Notes: generated by a model from the letters alone, not told the origin. Positions 19,789 to 28,993 are shown, numbered from the stretch's first letter. The stretch: DNA of 64,000 bases from Rossellomorea sp. y25 (GCF_038049935.1 NZ_CP145886.1:2922501-2986500), one strand, 5' to 3'. Translations and numbers: made by a program.

Positions 19789-20679
19789 TTAATGATTCCG
19801 GGCAACGATTAATTGGGCAATTTCGGAAAGGAGACTGGAATCAATTGTCATTTGATCGAGTGAGGATAACGCTTCTTTCAAGTGGAATTGAAGCTTTTCC
19901 TTCGCTCCTCCTATCGTTAAGAGACTTGGATATGTACTCTTACGTTTGGATTCGTCGCTCCCCACTGGCTTTCCAATAATTTCTTCGGAGCCCTCAATAT
20001 CAAGAATGTCATCCTGGATTTGAAAGGCAAGGCCAATATGATAAGCAAATTGCTCAAGTAATTGCAGCTGCTCTTCCGGCGCCTCAGAGATGATCCCGCC
20101 TGCTAATACACTAAACATCAGTAACTTACCTGTTTTATGCTCATGAATGCTTTCGAGTTCTCTAACAGTAAGCTTCTTATTTTCCCCTTCAATATCCGCT
20201 ACTTGTCCCCCAACCATGCCTTCGGGTCCCGCACACTTTGCTAAAAGACCGATGAGCCTGATCTTGTTATCATTTGTAAGGCCCTTGTCCTCTGCAACCA
20301 GTTGAAAACTGTAGGTTAGCAAACCGTCGCCGGCTAAAATCGCCATCGCTTCCCCAAACATTTTATGATTGGTCGGCTTCCCTCTTCTCAAATCGTCATC
20401 ATCCATGGAAGGAAGGTCGTCATGAATCAAGGAATAGGTATGAATCATTTCGAGGGCAGAAGCAGTGTTCAACCCGAGTAATGGGTCCTTGTTAAAAGCT
20501 TTGATCGTTGCCAAAAGGAGGATGGGACGAATTCTCTTTCCTCCTGCTTGCAAAGAATAGATGATTGCTCTTTTCAAGTTAGAGGGCATGGAAAGGCTGT
20601 CTACAGTCTCGACCATATGATTGGTAATCAATTCTCCATGCTGTTGTTGAAATTCTTTCAGATCAACGAGAGGATTCAC
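19789..20679 (-). CDS. ispA: Farnesyl diphosphate synthase (geranyltranstransferase)
   Basis: 296-residue polyprenyl synthase joining IPP to DMAPP and GPP. The first aspartate-rich motif DDLPSMDDDDLRRG lies near residue 84 and the second, DDILD, near 222. Basic GGKRIRP for diphosphate binding is near residue 47. Start GTG at 20679 lies 9 nt after GGAGG, in the tail of xseB. Located in the xseA-xseB-ispA order common to Bacillus. Confidence 0.95.
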   Translation of the reverse strand: MNPLVDLKEFQQQHGELITNHMVETVDSLSMPSNLKRAIIYSLQAGGKRIRPILLLATIKAFNKDPLLGLNTASALEMIHTYSLIHDDLPSMDDDDLRRGKPTNHKMFGEAMAILAGDGLLTYSFQLVAEDKGLTNDNKIRLIGLLAKCAGPEGMVGGQVADIEGENKKLTVRELESIHEHKTGKLLMFSVLAGGIISEAPEEQLQLLEQFAYHIGLAFQIQDDILDIEGSEEIIGKPVGSDESKRKSTYPSLLTIGGAKEKLQFHLKEALSSLDQMTIDSSLLSEIAQLIVARNH

Positions 20680-20682
20680 CCT

Positions 20683-20916
20683 TTATTCCTCCTTATCCAG
20701 ATCGAAGGCTTTTTCCCCTTCATCTGTCATCATTTTCGTTAATTGGTTTTCTGCTTTTTGCAACGTATCATGACAGTATTTCGAAAGATCCATTCCTTTT
20801 TGATAGAACTCTAACGCTTTCTCCAAAGGAACTTCTCCCTCTTCTAATTTCTCAACAATTTCTTCCAGTTGTTCCATAGCTGTTTCAAATGATAGTTCTT
20901 CTTTAGACTTTGCCAT
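20683..20916 (-). CDS. xseB: Exodeoxyribonuclease VII small subunit
   Basis: 77-residue small subunit of the single-strand nuclease ExoVII. It is recognised by LSFETAMEQLEEIVEKLEEGEVPLEKALEFYQKG-type helical repeats and an acidic tail. ATG at 20916 follows GAGGAG. The frame overlaps the end of xseA by 14 nt, so the two are translationally linked. Confidence 0.93.
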   Translation of the reverse strand: MAKSKEELSFETAMEQLEEIVEKLEEGEVPLEKALEFYQKGMDLSKYCHDTLQKAENQLTKMMTDEGEKAFDLDKEE

Positions 20917-22270
20917 TATTTTCACGCTCCTCAACGGATTCAACTTCGCAATGTATTTTTCCATCCCTGACATTTATCTCGAGACGGTCACCAGCTTTGA
21001 CTTGCCTGGATGATTTGATCAATGTATCATCATCCTGATAAACCAGGCTGTATCCCCTGTCCATGATCTTTAAAGGACTGAGGGCATGCAAGGTAGACAG
21101 GGAAGAACTGAAACGATTGTTCTTTTCTTTCAGTACCTGCTTAAATTGCTTTTCTACCCTCGACTTCATAAATAAGACTCTCTCGTGTTGAATGGTAATG
21201 AGTTGTGAAGGATGCACACGTTGAAGTCTTGAGTGAAGCCGGGTTAATTGGTCACGGTTTTGTCTCACATGCAAGCTTATGCTTTTCTGAAGCTGGTCGG
21301 TCAGACGGTCGACGGTTTCAATTTTTTGTTGATACAGATTACGCGGATTTCTTAAAGCGTAGGACTTAGTTAAACTATTTAAACGGCTGCGCTCACTTTG
21401 AAGCTTAGTCTTGAACGCTTTGATCAGTCGTAATTTCCGATTCATGATTCTTTCCAGCAAATCATCAATGTGGGGGACCGCTAATTCTCCCGCAGCTGTT
21501 GGTGTAGGGGCTCTTAGGTCGGCTACAAAGTCAGCGATCGTAAAGTCTGTTTCATGTCCGACAGCAGAAATAACTGGAACGATTGACTCAACGACGGCTT
21601 TGGCCACGATCTCTTCGTTAAACGCCCATAATTCTTCAATCGAACCACCGCCACGGCCGATAATCACTACATCTATATCTCCCTGATCGTTTACCTTTCT
21701 TATTGCTCCGGCAATTGATCCTGCCGCTTGCTCCCCTTGAACCAAAGCAGGAAAAACGAGGATTTCTCCAATGGGATATCTTCTTTTGATGGTTGTGATA
21801 ATGTCTCTGATCGCAGCACCTGTAGGGGAGGTAACAACGGCGATTCGCTTTGGAAACTTAGGAATCATCCGTTTTCGGCTTTGATCAAAATAACCTGCTT
21901 TTTCGAGCTTTTCTTTCAGTTGCTCATAGGCCAGATATAGCTCACCGATTCCGTCAGGCTGCATTTCTTTTACATAAATCTGATATTGACCACCCGATTC
22001 ATAGACAGAGACATCCCCCCGAATCAACACATTCATCCCATTTTCAGGTCTGAATTTCATGGATTGGTTATTACTTGAAAACATGACAGACAAGATACGG
22101 GCTTTTTCGTCTTTTAAGGTAAAGTACATATGGCCGCTTGAATGTCTTTTGAAATTAGAGATTTCCCCCCGTACGAATAGATTGGATAAATGGGGATCCC
22201 TATCGAATTTGCGTTTTATGTATTTTGTCAGAGCTTGTACCGTTAAATAACGTGATTGATCAAGTTCCAT
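20903..22270 (-). CDS. xseA: Exodeoxyribonuclease VII large subunit
   Basis: 455-residue catalytic subunit. An N-terminal OB-fold (YLTVQALTKYIKRKFD, residues 8-100) is followed by the XseA catalytic domain with VTSPTGAAIRDI near residue 145 and IIGRGGGSIEELWAFNE near 205, then a coiled-coil tail that binds XseB. ATG at 22270 is 10 nt after AGGAG. The TTG six bases earlier is less well spaced. Confidence 0.95.
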   Translation of the reverse strand: MELDQSRYLTVQALTKYIKRKFDRDPHLSNLFVRGEISNFKRHSSGHMYFTLKDEKARILSVMFSSNNQSMKFRPENGMNVLIRGDVSVYESGGQYQIYVKEMQPDGIGELYLAYEQLKEKLEKAGYFDQSRKRMIPKFPKRIAVVTSPTGAAIRDIITTIKRRYPIGEILVFPALVQGEQAAGSIAGAIRKVNDQGDIDVVIIGRGGGSIEELWAFNEEIVAKAVVESIVPVISAVGHETDFTIADFVADLRAPTPTAAGELAVPHIDDLLERIMNRKLRLIKAFKTKLQSERSRLNSLTKSYALRNPRNLYQQKIETVDRLTDQLQKSISLHVRQNRDQLTRLHSRLQRVHPSQLITIQHERVLFMKSRVEKQFKQVLKEKNNRFSSSLSTLHALSPLKIMDRGYSLVYQDDDTLIKSSRQVKAGDRLEINVRDGKIHCEVESVEERENNGKV

Positions 22271-22325
22271 GCTCAAGAGACTCCTTTGTTTCTTGCAATT
22301 TGTAAAGGCTTTTATATGTAGGAAT

Positions 22326-22365
22326 ACGGAAAGGGACCAGCGATTTGCTGTCCCTTTCCGTTTTA
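22326..22365. other. Perfect 12-bp stem-loop between folD and xseA
   Basis: ACGGAAAGGGAC and GTCCCTTTCCGT enclose a 12-nt loop. The T-rich flank (TTTTA) is on the plus strand, not on the strand of the neighbouring genes, so it is not a clear folD terminator. It may be an attenuator or processing site. Confidence 0.6.
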
Positions 22366-22388
22366 TGTTACCTATAGTGTACTATTTT

Positions 22389-23255
22389 TTAGCGGTTTTG
22401 GCGATTCCGAGCGGCCCATTCTGCAGATTTCACTGTATTGTACAGTAACATCGCAATGGTCATAGGACCGACACCACCAGGAACAGGTGTGATTTTCCCA
22501 GCCTTTTCCTTCACTTCTGAAAAATTCACATCTCCACAAAGTCCGCCGTTTTCATCACGGTTCATTCCGACGTCAATGACGACGGCTCCAGACTTAATAT
22601 CTTCTGCGCCGATTAAATTCGCCTTTCCTACTGCAGATACGATAATATCAGCTTGCTTTGTGTATGATGACATATTCTTTGTCTTCGAATGACAATACGT
22701 AACCGTCGCATTACGATTCAAGAATAAGTGGCCTGCCGGCTTTCCAACAATGTTACTTCTTCCTAAAATCACGACGTGTTTACCTTCTACTGAGATGTTT
22801 TCATATTCAAGCATCTTCATGATTCCAAGCGGCGTACAGGAATAGAAGGTATCTTGATTTGTGACCATTTTCCCGATCGAAACGGGATGAAATCCGTCCA
22901 CATCTTTAGATGGAGAAATCTTTTCAATCACGGTTATTGGATCAATATGCTCAGGGAGAGGCAGTTGAACTAGAATTCCATGGATATGGCTCTGTTCATT
23001 TAACTCTTCTATTTTATTCAGCAGTTCGTCTTGAGTCAAACTGGATTCATATTGATAGAGCTCTGAATGAATGCCAAGATTACTGCACGCTTTTCTCTTC
23101 ATTTTGACATATGAATGAGAAGCATGGTTATCCCCTACCAGGATAACAGCCAAGCCTGGAGTGATACCCTTTTTCTCCAGCTCCCCGATCTGACTTTTTA
23201 ATTGTTCACGATAATGACCTGCAATGAGTTTGCCATCAATTATAGAAGCTGTCAT
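22389..23255 (-). CDS. folD: Methylenetetrahydrofolate dehydrogenase / cyclohydrolase FolD
   Basis: Bifunctional one-carbon enzyme of 288 residues. It has the catalytic Tyr-Lys segment SYVKMKRKAC near residue 48, QLPLPEHI near 98, the nucleotide-binding VVILGRSNIVGKPAG near 160 and the conserved PVPGGVGPMTIAML near the C terminus. It lies between nusB and xseA as in B. subtilis. Confidence 0.96.
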   Translation of the reverse strand: MTASIIDGKLIAGHYREQLKSQIGELEKKGITPGLAVILVGDNHASHSYVKMKRKACSNLGIHSELYQYESSLTQDELLNKIEELNEQSHIHGILVQLPLPEHIDPITVIEKISPSKDVDGFHPVSIGKMVTNQDTFYSCTPLGIMKMLEYENISVEGKHVVILGRSNIVGKPAGHLFLNRNATVTYCHSKTKNMSSYTKQADIIVSAVGKANLIGAEDIKSGAVVIDVGMNRDENGGLCGDVNFSEVKEKAGKITPVPGGVGPMTIAMLLYNTVKSAEWAARNRQNR

Positions 23256-23277
23256 TCCACTCGCCCCCCTAACATTG

Positions 23278-23664
23278 TTAAGATTGACTTACCTTTGAAA
23301 GAACACCATTGATAAACTTGCTGGATTGATCATCTCCAAAGATCTTTGCAATTTCAACCGCTTCGTTAATGACTACTTTATTCGGAACATCTTCCACAAA
23401 CAGCAGTTCATACACTCCTAAACGCAGAATATTACGATCTACTTTTGCCAATCGGTCAAATGACCATTTCTCAAGGTTTTCACGAATGTGCCCATCGATA
23501 CGTTCCTGATTCTCGATAAACCCGAGAACAATCTGTTGAAGATAGGCATCCATCTTCTCCTCTTCCTCCAGCACATTGGTTAATGCAACATCCGGCTCAA
23601 TCCCACTCATATCTATTTGAAATAACGCTTGTAAGGCTTTTTCACGAGCAACTCTTCTCTTCAT
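23278..23664 (-). CDS. nusB: Transcription antitermination factor NusB
   Basis: 128-residue all-helical RNA-binding antitermination protein for rRNA operons. Begins MKRRVAREKALQALFQIDMSG. The central FDRLAKVDRNILRLGVYELLF and C-terminal AVEIAKIFGDDQSSKFINGVL segments are diagnostic. ATG 23664 follows AGGAG. Confidence 0.95.
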   Translation of the reverse strand: MKRRVAREKALQALFQIDMSGIEPDVALTNVLEEEEKMDAYLQQIVLGFIENQERIDGHIRENLEKWSFDRLAKVDRNILRLGVYELLFVEDVPNKVVINEAVEIAKIFGDDQSSKFINGVLSKVSQS

Positions 23665-23766
23665 CTTATATTTACTCCTTTTAATCCATCAATTTTCATA
23701 CCTTTGATAATAGCACAAACTAAGGGCAATACGCACGTCTATGTAAAAAAATCAATATTCTGACAG

Positions 23767-23923
23767 AAAAGCGGAGGGGCTTTGCCCAGAGGCGACAAGC
23801 ATAAGACGAACCTGTCAGAAAGGCGTTCTTTGCCTTTTTGGCAGGTTTGGCTTATGACCTCGAGCCTCTAAGCCCCGGAGCTGGACAATCGAAAAGCGGA
23901 GGGGCTTTGCTGGCCCCCATCAG
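23767..23923 (+). repeat. Dispersed hairpin repeat: full copy plus 5' stub
   Basis: Full copy 23767-23888, 122 bp, from AAAAGCGG to CTGGACAA, with mid-stem AACCTG/CAGGTT. After 3 nt a truncated start at 23892-23923 runs directly into the 21-bp array. Confidence 0.88.
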
Positions 23924-23926
23924 AAG

Positions 23927-24058
23927 AATCCGGACGAAATTTCAATAATTCCAGCCGTTTTGATGAAAAATCCGGCCGAAACCTTTAGGAATCCAGCCAT
24001 TCCAGGTAATAATCCGGCCGATTTACGCAATAATCCAGCCGTTTTACAAAAAAAACCA
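23927..24058 (+). repeat. Phase-locked 21-bp degenerate tandem array (AATCCRGCCG core), array 1
   Basis: The core (AATCCGGACG, ATTCCAGCCG, AATCCGGCCG, AATCCAGCCA and so on) starts at 23927, 23948, 23969, 23990, 24011, 24032 and, decayed, 24053: exactly 21 bp each time. The 11 bp after each core differ between units. Read in frame it would give Asn-Pro-Ala-x4 heptads, but there is no start codon with a ribosome-binding site, so I do not call a gene. Confidence 0.85.
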
Positions 24059-24082
24059 ATCTAAACACAACCCCAGGCACAA

Positions 24083-24110
24083 AAAAAGAACGGCCCCCTA
24101 AAGGACCGTT
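24083..24110 (-). terminator. yqhY-accC-accB operon terminator
   Basis: GAACGG and CCGTTC arms with inner GG/CC pairs and a seven-base T-run on the minus strand, just after the yqhY stop. Confidence 0.85.
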
Positions 24111-24116
24111 CCCCCA

Positions 24117-24527
24117 TTACATTTCGTCTTCAATTTCAGCTTCAAACTTTTGATTTTCAAATTGAACGCCTACGATATGAACATTCACTTCGTCTGCTTC
24201 AAGAGCAGTCATGTTCAACAGGGCTTGACGAATGTTATCCTGAATTTTCTGGGCAACCGTCGGAATCGCTACGCCGAATTTCATGATGCAGTAGACATCC
24301 ACGATGATTCCTTCCTCAGCCAGCTCCACTTTTACACCTTTACCGTGGTTTTTCTTTCCGAGACGCTCGACGACACCTGTCGCAAAGTTCCCACGCATTT
24401 GTGATACGCCTTCAACTTCTGAAGCGGCGATACCTGCAATTACTTCAATCACTTCAGGTGCGATTTCAATCTTCCCAAGACCGTCTTTACCGTGAGACAT
24501 TTGTAAAAGGTTTTGATTTTCCGCCAT
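24117..24527 (-). CDS. yqhY: Asp23/Gls24-family protein YqhY
   Basis: 136-residue cytosolic Asp23-domain protein. The diagnostic segment GKIEIAPEVIEVIAGIAASEVEGV is near the N terminus, and a second alpha-beta repeat (VDVYCIMKFGVAIPTVAQKIQ) follows. In B. subtilis yqhY is co-transcribed with accBC and is linked genetically to acetyl-CoA carboxylase control. The same order occurs here, 23 nt after accC. Strong AGGAGGT site before ATG 24527. Confidence 0.93.
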   Translation of the reverse strand: MAENQNLLQMSHGKDGLGKIEIAPEVIEVIAGIAASEVEGVSQMRGNFATGVVERLGKKNHGKGVKVELAEEGIIVDVYCIMKFGVAIPTVAQKIQDNIRQALLNMTALEADEVNVHIVGVQFENQKFEAEIEDEM

Positions 24528-24550
24528 TTAAGGCACCTCCTGAATTCACA

Positions 24551-25903
24551 CTAGGATTTCATTACTTCATATTTCTCTAAGAATTTCGTATTAAATTCTC
24601 CACCAACAAAGGTTTCATGTTCTAATAGTTTCAGATGGAACGGAATGGTTGTGTGTATACCTTCAACGACAAATTCACTTAGAGCGCGTTTCATTCTTGA
24701 AATGGCCTCTTCACGTGTCGCTCCATAGGTAATCACTTTGGCAATCATACTATCGTAATATGGAGGGATCATATATCCAGGATATGCGGCTGAGTCGATT
24801 CTTACGCCAATCCCGCCTGGTGGAAGATACATTTCAATCCGGCCCGCTGAAGGCATGAAATTCTTCTCTGGATTCTCTGCATTAATACGGCATTCAATGG
24901 CCCAACCAGTGAACGTTACTTCTTCTTGTGTAAGAGAAAGCTTTTCTCCTGATGCCACGAGAATCTGCTCTTTGATCAAATCAACTCCTGTTACCTGTTC
25001 TGTTACAGGGTGCTCTACTTGAATACGGGTATTCATTTCCATAAAGTAGAATGTTTGATTAACGTAATCATAGATAAATTCTACCGTGCCGGCACCAGTA
25101 TAATCAACCGCTTTGGCTGCTTTTACTGCCGCTTCCCCCATTTTAACACGAATTTCTTCTGTTAAAGCAGGTGACGGTGTTTCTTCGATCAGTTTTTGAA
25201 GGCGGCGCTGAATCGTACAGTCACGTTCTCCAAGATGGATCACGTTTCCGAAATTATCAGCCAGCACCTGGATTTCCACATGCCTGAAGTCTTCAATGAA
25301 TTTTTCAATGTAAACACCAGGGTTACCGAATGCAGTCATGGCTTCTTGCTGAGTGATCGTTACTCCTTTAACAAGCTCTTCCTGGCTTTTCGCAACACGG
25401 ATCCCTTTCCCACCGCCACCAGCAGTAGCTTTAATGATAACGGGATATCCCATGGATTCCGCAAGCTGTACAGCATCTTCTGCATCTTTCACGATCCCTT
25501 TTGAGCCGGGCACAATGGGAACACCCGCTTCCCTCATGGTTTCACGAGCCACGTCTTTTGTACCCATCTTCGAGATCGCTTCTGGTGAAGGACCAATGAA
25601 GATGATGTTGCAATCGCGGCATAGGTCTGCAAAGTCAGAGTTCTCGGCTAAAAATCCGTAACCTGGGTGAATGGCATCACAATCTGTCAGTTTTGCCACG
25701 CTAATGATGTTTGTAAAGTTTAGGTAGCTGTCTTTCGATGCAGTCGGCCCAATACAATACGCTTCATCTGCTAATTGAACATGAAGGGCTTCTTTATCTG
25801 CTTCAGAATAAACGGCTACACTTTCGATGCCTAAATCTCGGCATGCACGAATAATACGTACCGCAATTTCTCCTCGATTGGCGATTAATACCTTTTTTAT
25901 CAT
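24551..25903 (-). CDS. accC: Acetyl-CoA carboxylase, biotin carboxylase subunit
   Basis: 450-residue ATP-grasp enzyme that carboxylates biotin on AccB. It shows [18 protein letters not shown] at the N terminus, the ATP lid glycine run [11 protein letters not shown] near residue 163, ERDCTIQRR near 232 and the catalytic [14 protein letters not shown] near 290. It follows accB by 15 nt. Confidence 0.97.
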   Translation of the reverse strand: MIKKVLIANRGEIAVRIIRACRDLGIESVAVYSEADKEALHVQLADEAYCIGPTASKDSYLNFTNIISVAKLTDCDAIHPGYGFLAENSDFADLCRDCNIIFIGPSPEAISKMGTKDVARETMREAGVPIVPGSKGIVKDAEDAVQLAESMGYPVIIKATAGGGGKGIRVAKSQEELVKGVTITQQEAMTAFGNPGVYIEKFIEDFRHVEIQVLADNFGNVIHLGERDCTIQRRLQKLIEETPSPALTEEIRVKMGEAAVKAAKAVDYTGAGTVEFIYDYVNQTFYFMEMNTRIQVEHPVTEQVTGVDLIKEQILVASGEKLSLTQEEVTFTGWAIECRINAENPEKNFMPSAGRIEMYLPPGGIGVRIDSAAYPGYMIPPYYDSMIAKVITYGATREEAISRMKRALSEFVVEGIHTTIPFHLKLLEHETFVGGEFNTKFLEKYEVMKS

Positions 25904-25918
25904 ATCTATTTCCGCTCC

Positions 25919-26428
25919 TTATTCAGGTTTGACCAAGAATAACGGCTGTCCATATTCAACTAATTGACCGTCTTTTACTAAGATTTCAGTAATTTCACCT
26001 TTTACTTCCGCTTCAATCTCATTAAATAGTTTCATCGCTTCTACGATACATACGACAGAACTTTCATCGACTTTATCCCCCACCTTAACATATGGACCTG
26101 CTTCTGGAGAGGAAGATTGATAGAACGTCCCTACCATAGGAGACGTGATTTTATGTAGGTTTGAATCTTCTTTTGCTTGTGGAGCTTCTTTTTCTTCTGT
26201 ATTTACAGAAGGAGCTGCCTCCTGTACAGGTGCAGGAGCCTGTTGTACCGCTTGAGCTGCAGGTTTCACTTCTTCCACTGCTTGAGTAACTTGCGGCTGC
26301 GCAGCTACTGTAACACCATTGCTCTTTTTAAGTTTTATTTTCGAACCCTCATGTTCGTATGTAAACTCATCAACACTAGAATGACTTACAAGTTTGATTA
26401 TTTCACGAATTTCTTGAATTTTTAACAC
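25919..26428 (-). CDS. accB: Acetyl-CoA carboxylase biotin carboxyl carrier protein
   Basis: 169-residue carrier. The N-terminal helix ([12 protein letters not shown]) is followed by an Ala/Pro/Gln-rich flexible linker (about 50-90) and a biotinyl domain with the target lysine in VEAMKLFNE near residue 133. The start is read as the second of two nearby GTGs (26428), 6 nt after GAGGGGTG. The earlier GTG lies in that site. Confidence 0.95.
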   Translation of the reverse strand: MLKIQEIREIIKLVSHSSVDEFTYEHEGSKIKLKKSNGVTVAAQPQVTQAVEEVKPAAQAVQQAPAPVQEAAPSVNTEEKEAPQAKEDSNLHKITSPMVGTFYQSSSPEAGPYVKVGDKVDESSVVCIVEAMKLFNEIEAEVKGEITEILVKDGQLVEYGQPLFLVKPE

Positions 26429-26773
26429 GGTTGACACCCCTCTTATAGTTTAAAAAATTATGACTAGCTACTAATATCATACGATAATACCTCGTATAAA
26501 TTCAATATGTGATTCCTACCATTCTGTAAAGCGCATACAACTCTACTCTCTATTCTAGACCTTTTTGGGAAAAAAATAAAATAATAGCAAGGATTTTTTA
26601 TTTCTCTGTTAAAACGAGTGAATATTTATAAGGTTTGAAGCCAAATGGGGGCAGATAGAGCGGACCTTCCAAGCCTTTTGGACTTCCTTTTTCAAAAAAA
26701 TGAGCATGGGACAAAACTAAAATGCCACGATGTAAAGCCGAACAATAGAAGTGTAGGTTCTTAATACCGCTAA

Positions 26774-27013
26774 TGATTTCCGTGCAAGACTACGCTTTCC
26801 GCGGGTAGCCCGTGAGCCTCCTCGGCAAGCCTGCGGGTAGAAAAGCGGAGGGGCTTCGCTCAGAGGCGGTTGGCATAAGGCGGAGCGGCCTTGAAGGCGT
26901 TCTTTGCCTTCATGGACGATCTGCCTTATGACATTTGCCTCTAAGCCCTATAGCTGGACAAGTCTCACATAAGCTACTTTTCCCGCAGGAGTCTTCGTCT
27001 TGCACTCCAATCA
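26774..27013. repeat. Middle layer: GC-rich palindromic Bacillus repeat, split by an insertion
   Basis: Left half holds GTGCAAGAC, CTTTCCGCGGG and GTGAGCCTCCTCGGC. Right half holds CTTTTCCCGCAGGAGTC and GTCTTGCACTCCAATCAACC. These halves are normally contiguous in the element common in Bacillus genomes. Here 26841-26961 interrupts them between CTGCGGG and GTCTCAC. Confidence 0.75.
26841..26961 (+). repeat. Inner layer: dispersed hairpin repeat inserted in the GC-rich repeat
   Basis: AAAAGCGG to CTGGACAA, 121 bp, with stem CATAAGGC/GCCTTATG and outer GAGGC/GCCTC intact. The mid-stem is partly mismatched. Its precise fit inside another repeat shows that the family moves. Confidence 0.88.
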
Positions 27014-27056
27014 ACCGCTGGAAACAGCTAAAATCAAATGTATCGAAATAAATAAT

Positions 27057-27102
27057 AAACCCGAACAAATCTGCTTCCTAGAAGGTAGATTTGTTCGGGT
27101 TT
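27057..27102. terminator. Strong hairpin downstream of spoIIIAH
   Basis: AAACCCGAACAAATCT and AGATTTGTTCGGGTTT arms, 16 bp perfect. It belongs to the outer repeat but could terminate the spoIIIA transcript from the right. Confidence 0.6.
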
Positions 27103-27145
27103 CACTTAGACTAAAACACTTTTGTCCCAGCCTCTTTATTTTACT

Positions 27146-27694
27146 TTAATTTGTTGGCTGGAACTCTACTGCTACTGGCTTCATCTGGCCCACTTCACTC
27201 ATCACGAGGCGGATGATCTCATTCGCATCGGCTGTTGAGTGCTCTTTGTCGGACTTCACTGTAATACGGATGTTTTCCCCATTAGCTCTGACTAAGGCAT
27301 CTTCGTAACCCATTGTTTTGATCATCGTCTCCAACACGGATTCTGTCATGGCTAACTCTCTCAAGTTTTCCATTTCTTCATAGGCTGCACTCTTTTCTTC
27401 TGCTGATACATCGGCGTTGGCTACTTTTGCTTCTAATTCTTCACGAAGCTGTTCGCGCTGGTCCAATACTTCAATTCTTAAAGCTTCGAACATTTCATTT
27501 CCAGCAGCGTCCGTTACGACTTCCATGTCAGACATGGTTTCTTTACCCTCTTCCTTCGCTTGTTCTTTTCCGTCTTTTTCTTCATAAGCCATATCTGTCA
27601 CTTGCTGCGTTGGAGAAGTAATGTAGTATACTGATAGCACGATCACAAGACTCAACATCGTTAATAACCAAACCGTTTGTTTTTTAAGTAACAT
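27146..27694 (-). CDS. spoIIIAH: Stage III sporulation protein AH
   Basis: 182 residues, one N-terminal membrane helix (about 7-26) and an extracytoplasmic domain with the YscJ/FliF-like ring-building fold at the C terminus. It forms the mother-cell ring that binds forespore SpoIIQ across the septal space. An acidic, coiled-coil-rich stretch (about 40-120) comes first. Last gene of the spoIIIA operon, 14 nt after AG. Confidence 0.92.
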   Translation of the reverse strand: MLLKKQTVWLLTMLSLVIVLSVYYITSPTQQVTDMAYEEKDGKEQAKEEGKETMSDMEVVTDAAGNEMFEALRIEVLDQREQLREELEAKVANADVSAEEKSAAYEEMENLRELAMTESVLETMIKTMGYEDALVRANGENIRITVKSDKEHSTADANEIIRLVMSEVGQMKPVAVEFQPTN

Positions 27695-27708
27695 CTATCA
27701 TTTCCCCC

Positions 27709-28362
27709 TTATTTTTTGGGCAGGACCGATACCCGGTGACTTGGTACGTCTAATCCACGGGTAACAGCCTCTATGATCCATTTTTTGATTTGTATATTAT
27801 CGGCGCCTTTTGCTACAACTAGGACACCGCTGACTTTAGGTTTTTTAGTTTCTTTCACAATGGGAACTTCTTTATCTCCATTCCTGATGATGACCATTTC
27901 TTCCTCTTGTGATTTATCTTCTATCGATCGTTTTCCACCTTGCTTATCTTCTTCTGAGGTTGTTTGTGACTGTGTGGATTCATTCTTTTCATATACTTTT
28001 GACTCTGTTGCCTCTACATTGACAACAACATGTACTTCACTCACCCCGACAATCTGATCCAGGGCTTCTTTTAATTGGTTTTCGTATTGATCTTCGTACC
28101 CCCTCATGGAGCCATCCGATTCCTTTTGGTTGGAGCCGAATGTCGCTACCTCTTCCGGTGCTTCTTCGTCTACTGATTTCGAGACCTCTAAGCTACTATC
28201 CCTGCTCCAAAGATCACTGATCAGCATGAAGGCGATACCTATTAACAGCACAATGAGAAAGTATTGAAATTTATTCCCTTTTTTTTCCTTTGGTGGTGAA
28301 TTAGTATTTTCCTTTGATAGCCATTCCTTCAATGCGTTAAGCGGACCTTTATTAAAGTTCAT
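27709..28362 (-). CDS. spoIIIAG: Stage III sporulation protein AG
   Basis: 217-residue ring-forming component of the mother-cell to forespore channel. Membrane helix at about residues 26-46, then a ring-building-motif domain (LKEALDQIVGVSEVHVVVNV near residue 92) interrupted by a charged Ser/Gln/Glu insert, and a conserved GVLVVAKGADNIQIKKWIIEAV end. Start ATG 28362 follows GGGGA and overlaps spoIIIAF by 11 nt. Confidence 0.92.
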   Translation of the reverse strand: MNFNKGPLNALKEWLSKENTNSPPKEKKGNKFQYFLIVLLIGIAFMLISDLWSRDSSLEVSKSVDEEAPEEVATFGSNQKESDGSMRGYEDQYENQLKEALDQIVGVSEVHVVVNVEATESKVYEKNESTQSQTTSEEDKQGGKRSIEDKSQEEEMVIIRNGDKEVPIVKETKKPKVSGVLVVAKGADNIQIKKWIIEAVTRGLDVPSHRVSVLPKK

Positions 28363-28975
28363 TTGCTTCCCCAGTCCCCCCTTCAACTGTAATGATTATT
28401 TTGTCTGGTGTAAGATTCCATTGCTTGGCAAGTAAGGAGGCCATTTGGGACACACTCTCATCAGGCGTTTTCTTTCTCGTTTCATCTCCCGTATCGATCT
28501 CCACGTTTTGAACGGTTTCAATCGTGGTGTTTTCTTGTTTGTCTTTTACAACCACTGTCACTTCGGTGATACTATCTGGGATATTCTCTAAGTCGTCAGC
28601 TTTGACTACAACTTTCTCAATGACTTTACCGTGTTCATCCATCATCTCCTTTTCAGCTTGTTGTTTCATTTGGACAGCCATCTGTTCTAAAATATATGCA
28701 CGTTGTGAGGCTTGTATTTCTTTTTTCTTCATTTCTATTAAATTTTCTACTGAATTATTCCGGGAATCTCCATTTATATCAATTGATTCGAGCACCGTAT
28801 CAAAATCGGTGGCCATCAATTTAAACAATGGTGTCAGGATAATGGTGATCAACAATAAGCCCGTCACGATTTTTGCATACTTTTGCATGTTGGAGCTGGG
28901 AAGAAGCATGTCAATGACGGTTGCTAAGAGAACAAAGATTATAATATTTGTAATCCAATCGGTGAGAAATGACAT
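28352..28975 (-). CDS. spoIIIAF: Stage III sporulation protein AF
   Basis: 207 residues with two N-terminal membrane helices (about 6-24 and 34-54) and a soluble C-terminal domain resembling ring-building domains (SITEVTVVVKDKQ near residue 130). Part of the SpoIIIA channel complex. It overlaps spoIIIAG. Confidence 0.9.
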   Translation of the reverse strand: MSFLTDWITNIIIFVLLATVIDMLLPSSNMQKYAKIVTGLLLITIILTPLFKLMATDFDTVLESIDINGDSRNNSVENLIEMKKKEIQASQRAYILEQMAVQMKQQAEKEMMDEHGKVIEKVVVKADDLENIPDSITEVTVVVKDKQENTTIETVQNVEIDTGDETRKKTPDESVSQMASLLAKQWNLTPDKIIITVEGGTGEANEL

Positions 28976-28993
28976 GACGGTACTCCTTCCTCT

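Larger units (their letters stand above)
26708..27128. repeat. Outer layer of a triple-nested repeat (GGGACAAAA...TTTTGTCCC)
   Basis: Inverted ends GGGACAAAA (26708-26716) and TTTTGTCCC (27120-27128), with the common Bacillus-type CCAGCCTC next to the right end. It fills most of the 717-bp gap between accB and spoIIIAH and encloses the two repeats below and the hairpin at 27057-27102. Confidence 0.65.

Noticed and set aside
23927..24058. CRISPR array
   Set aside because: The conserved part is only 10 bp and the variable part 11 bp, far too short for CRISPR, and no cas genes are present.
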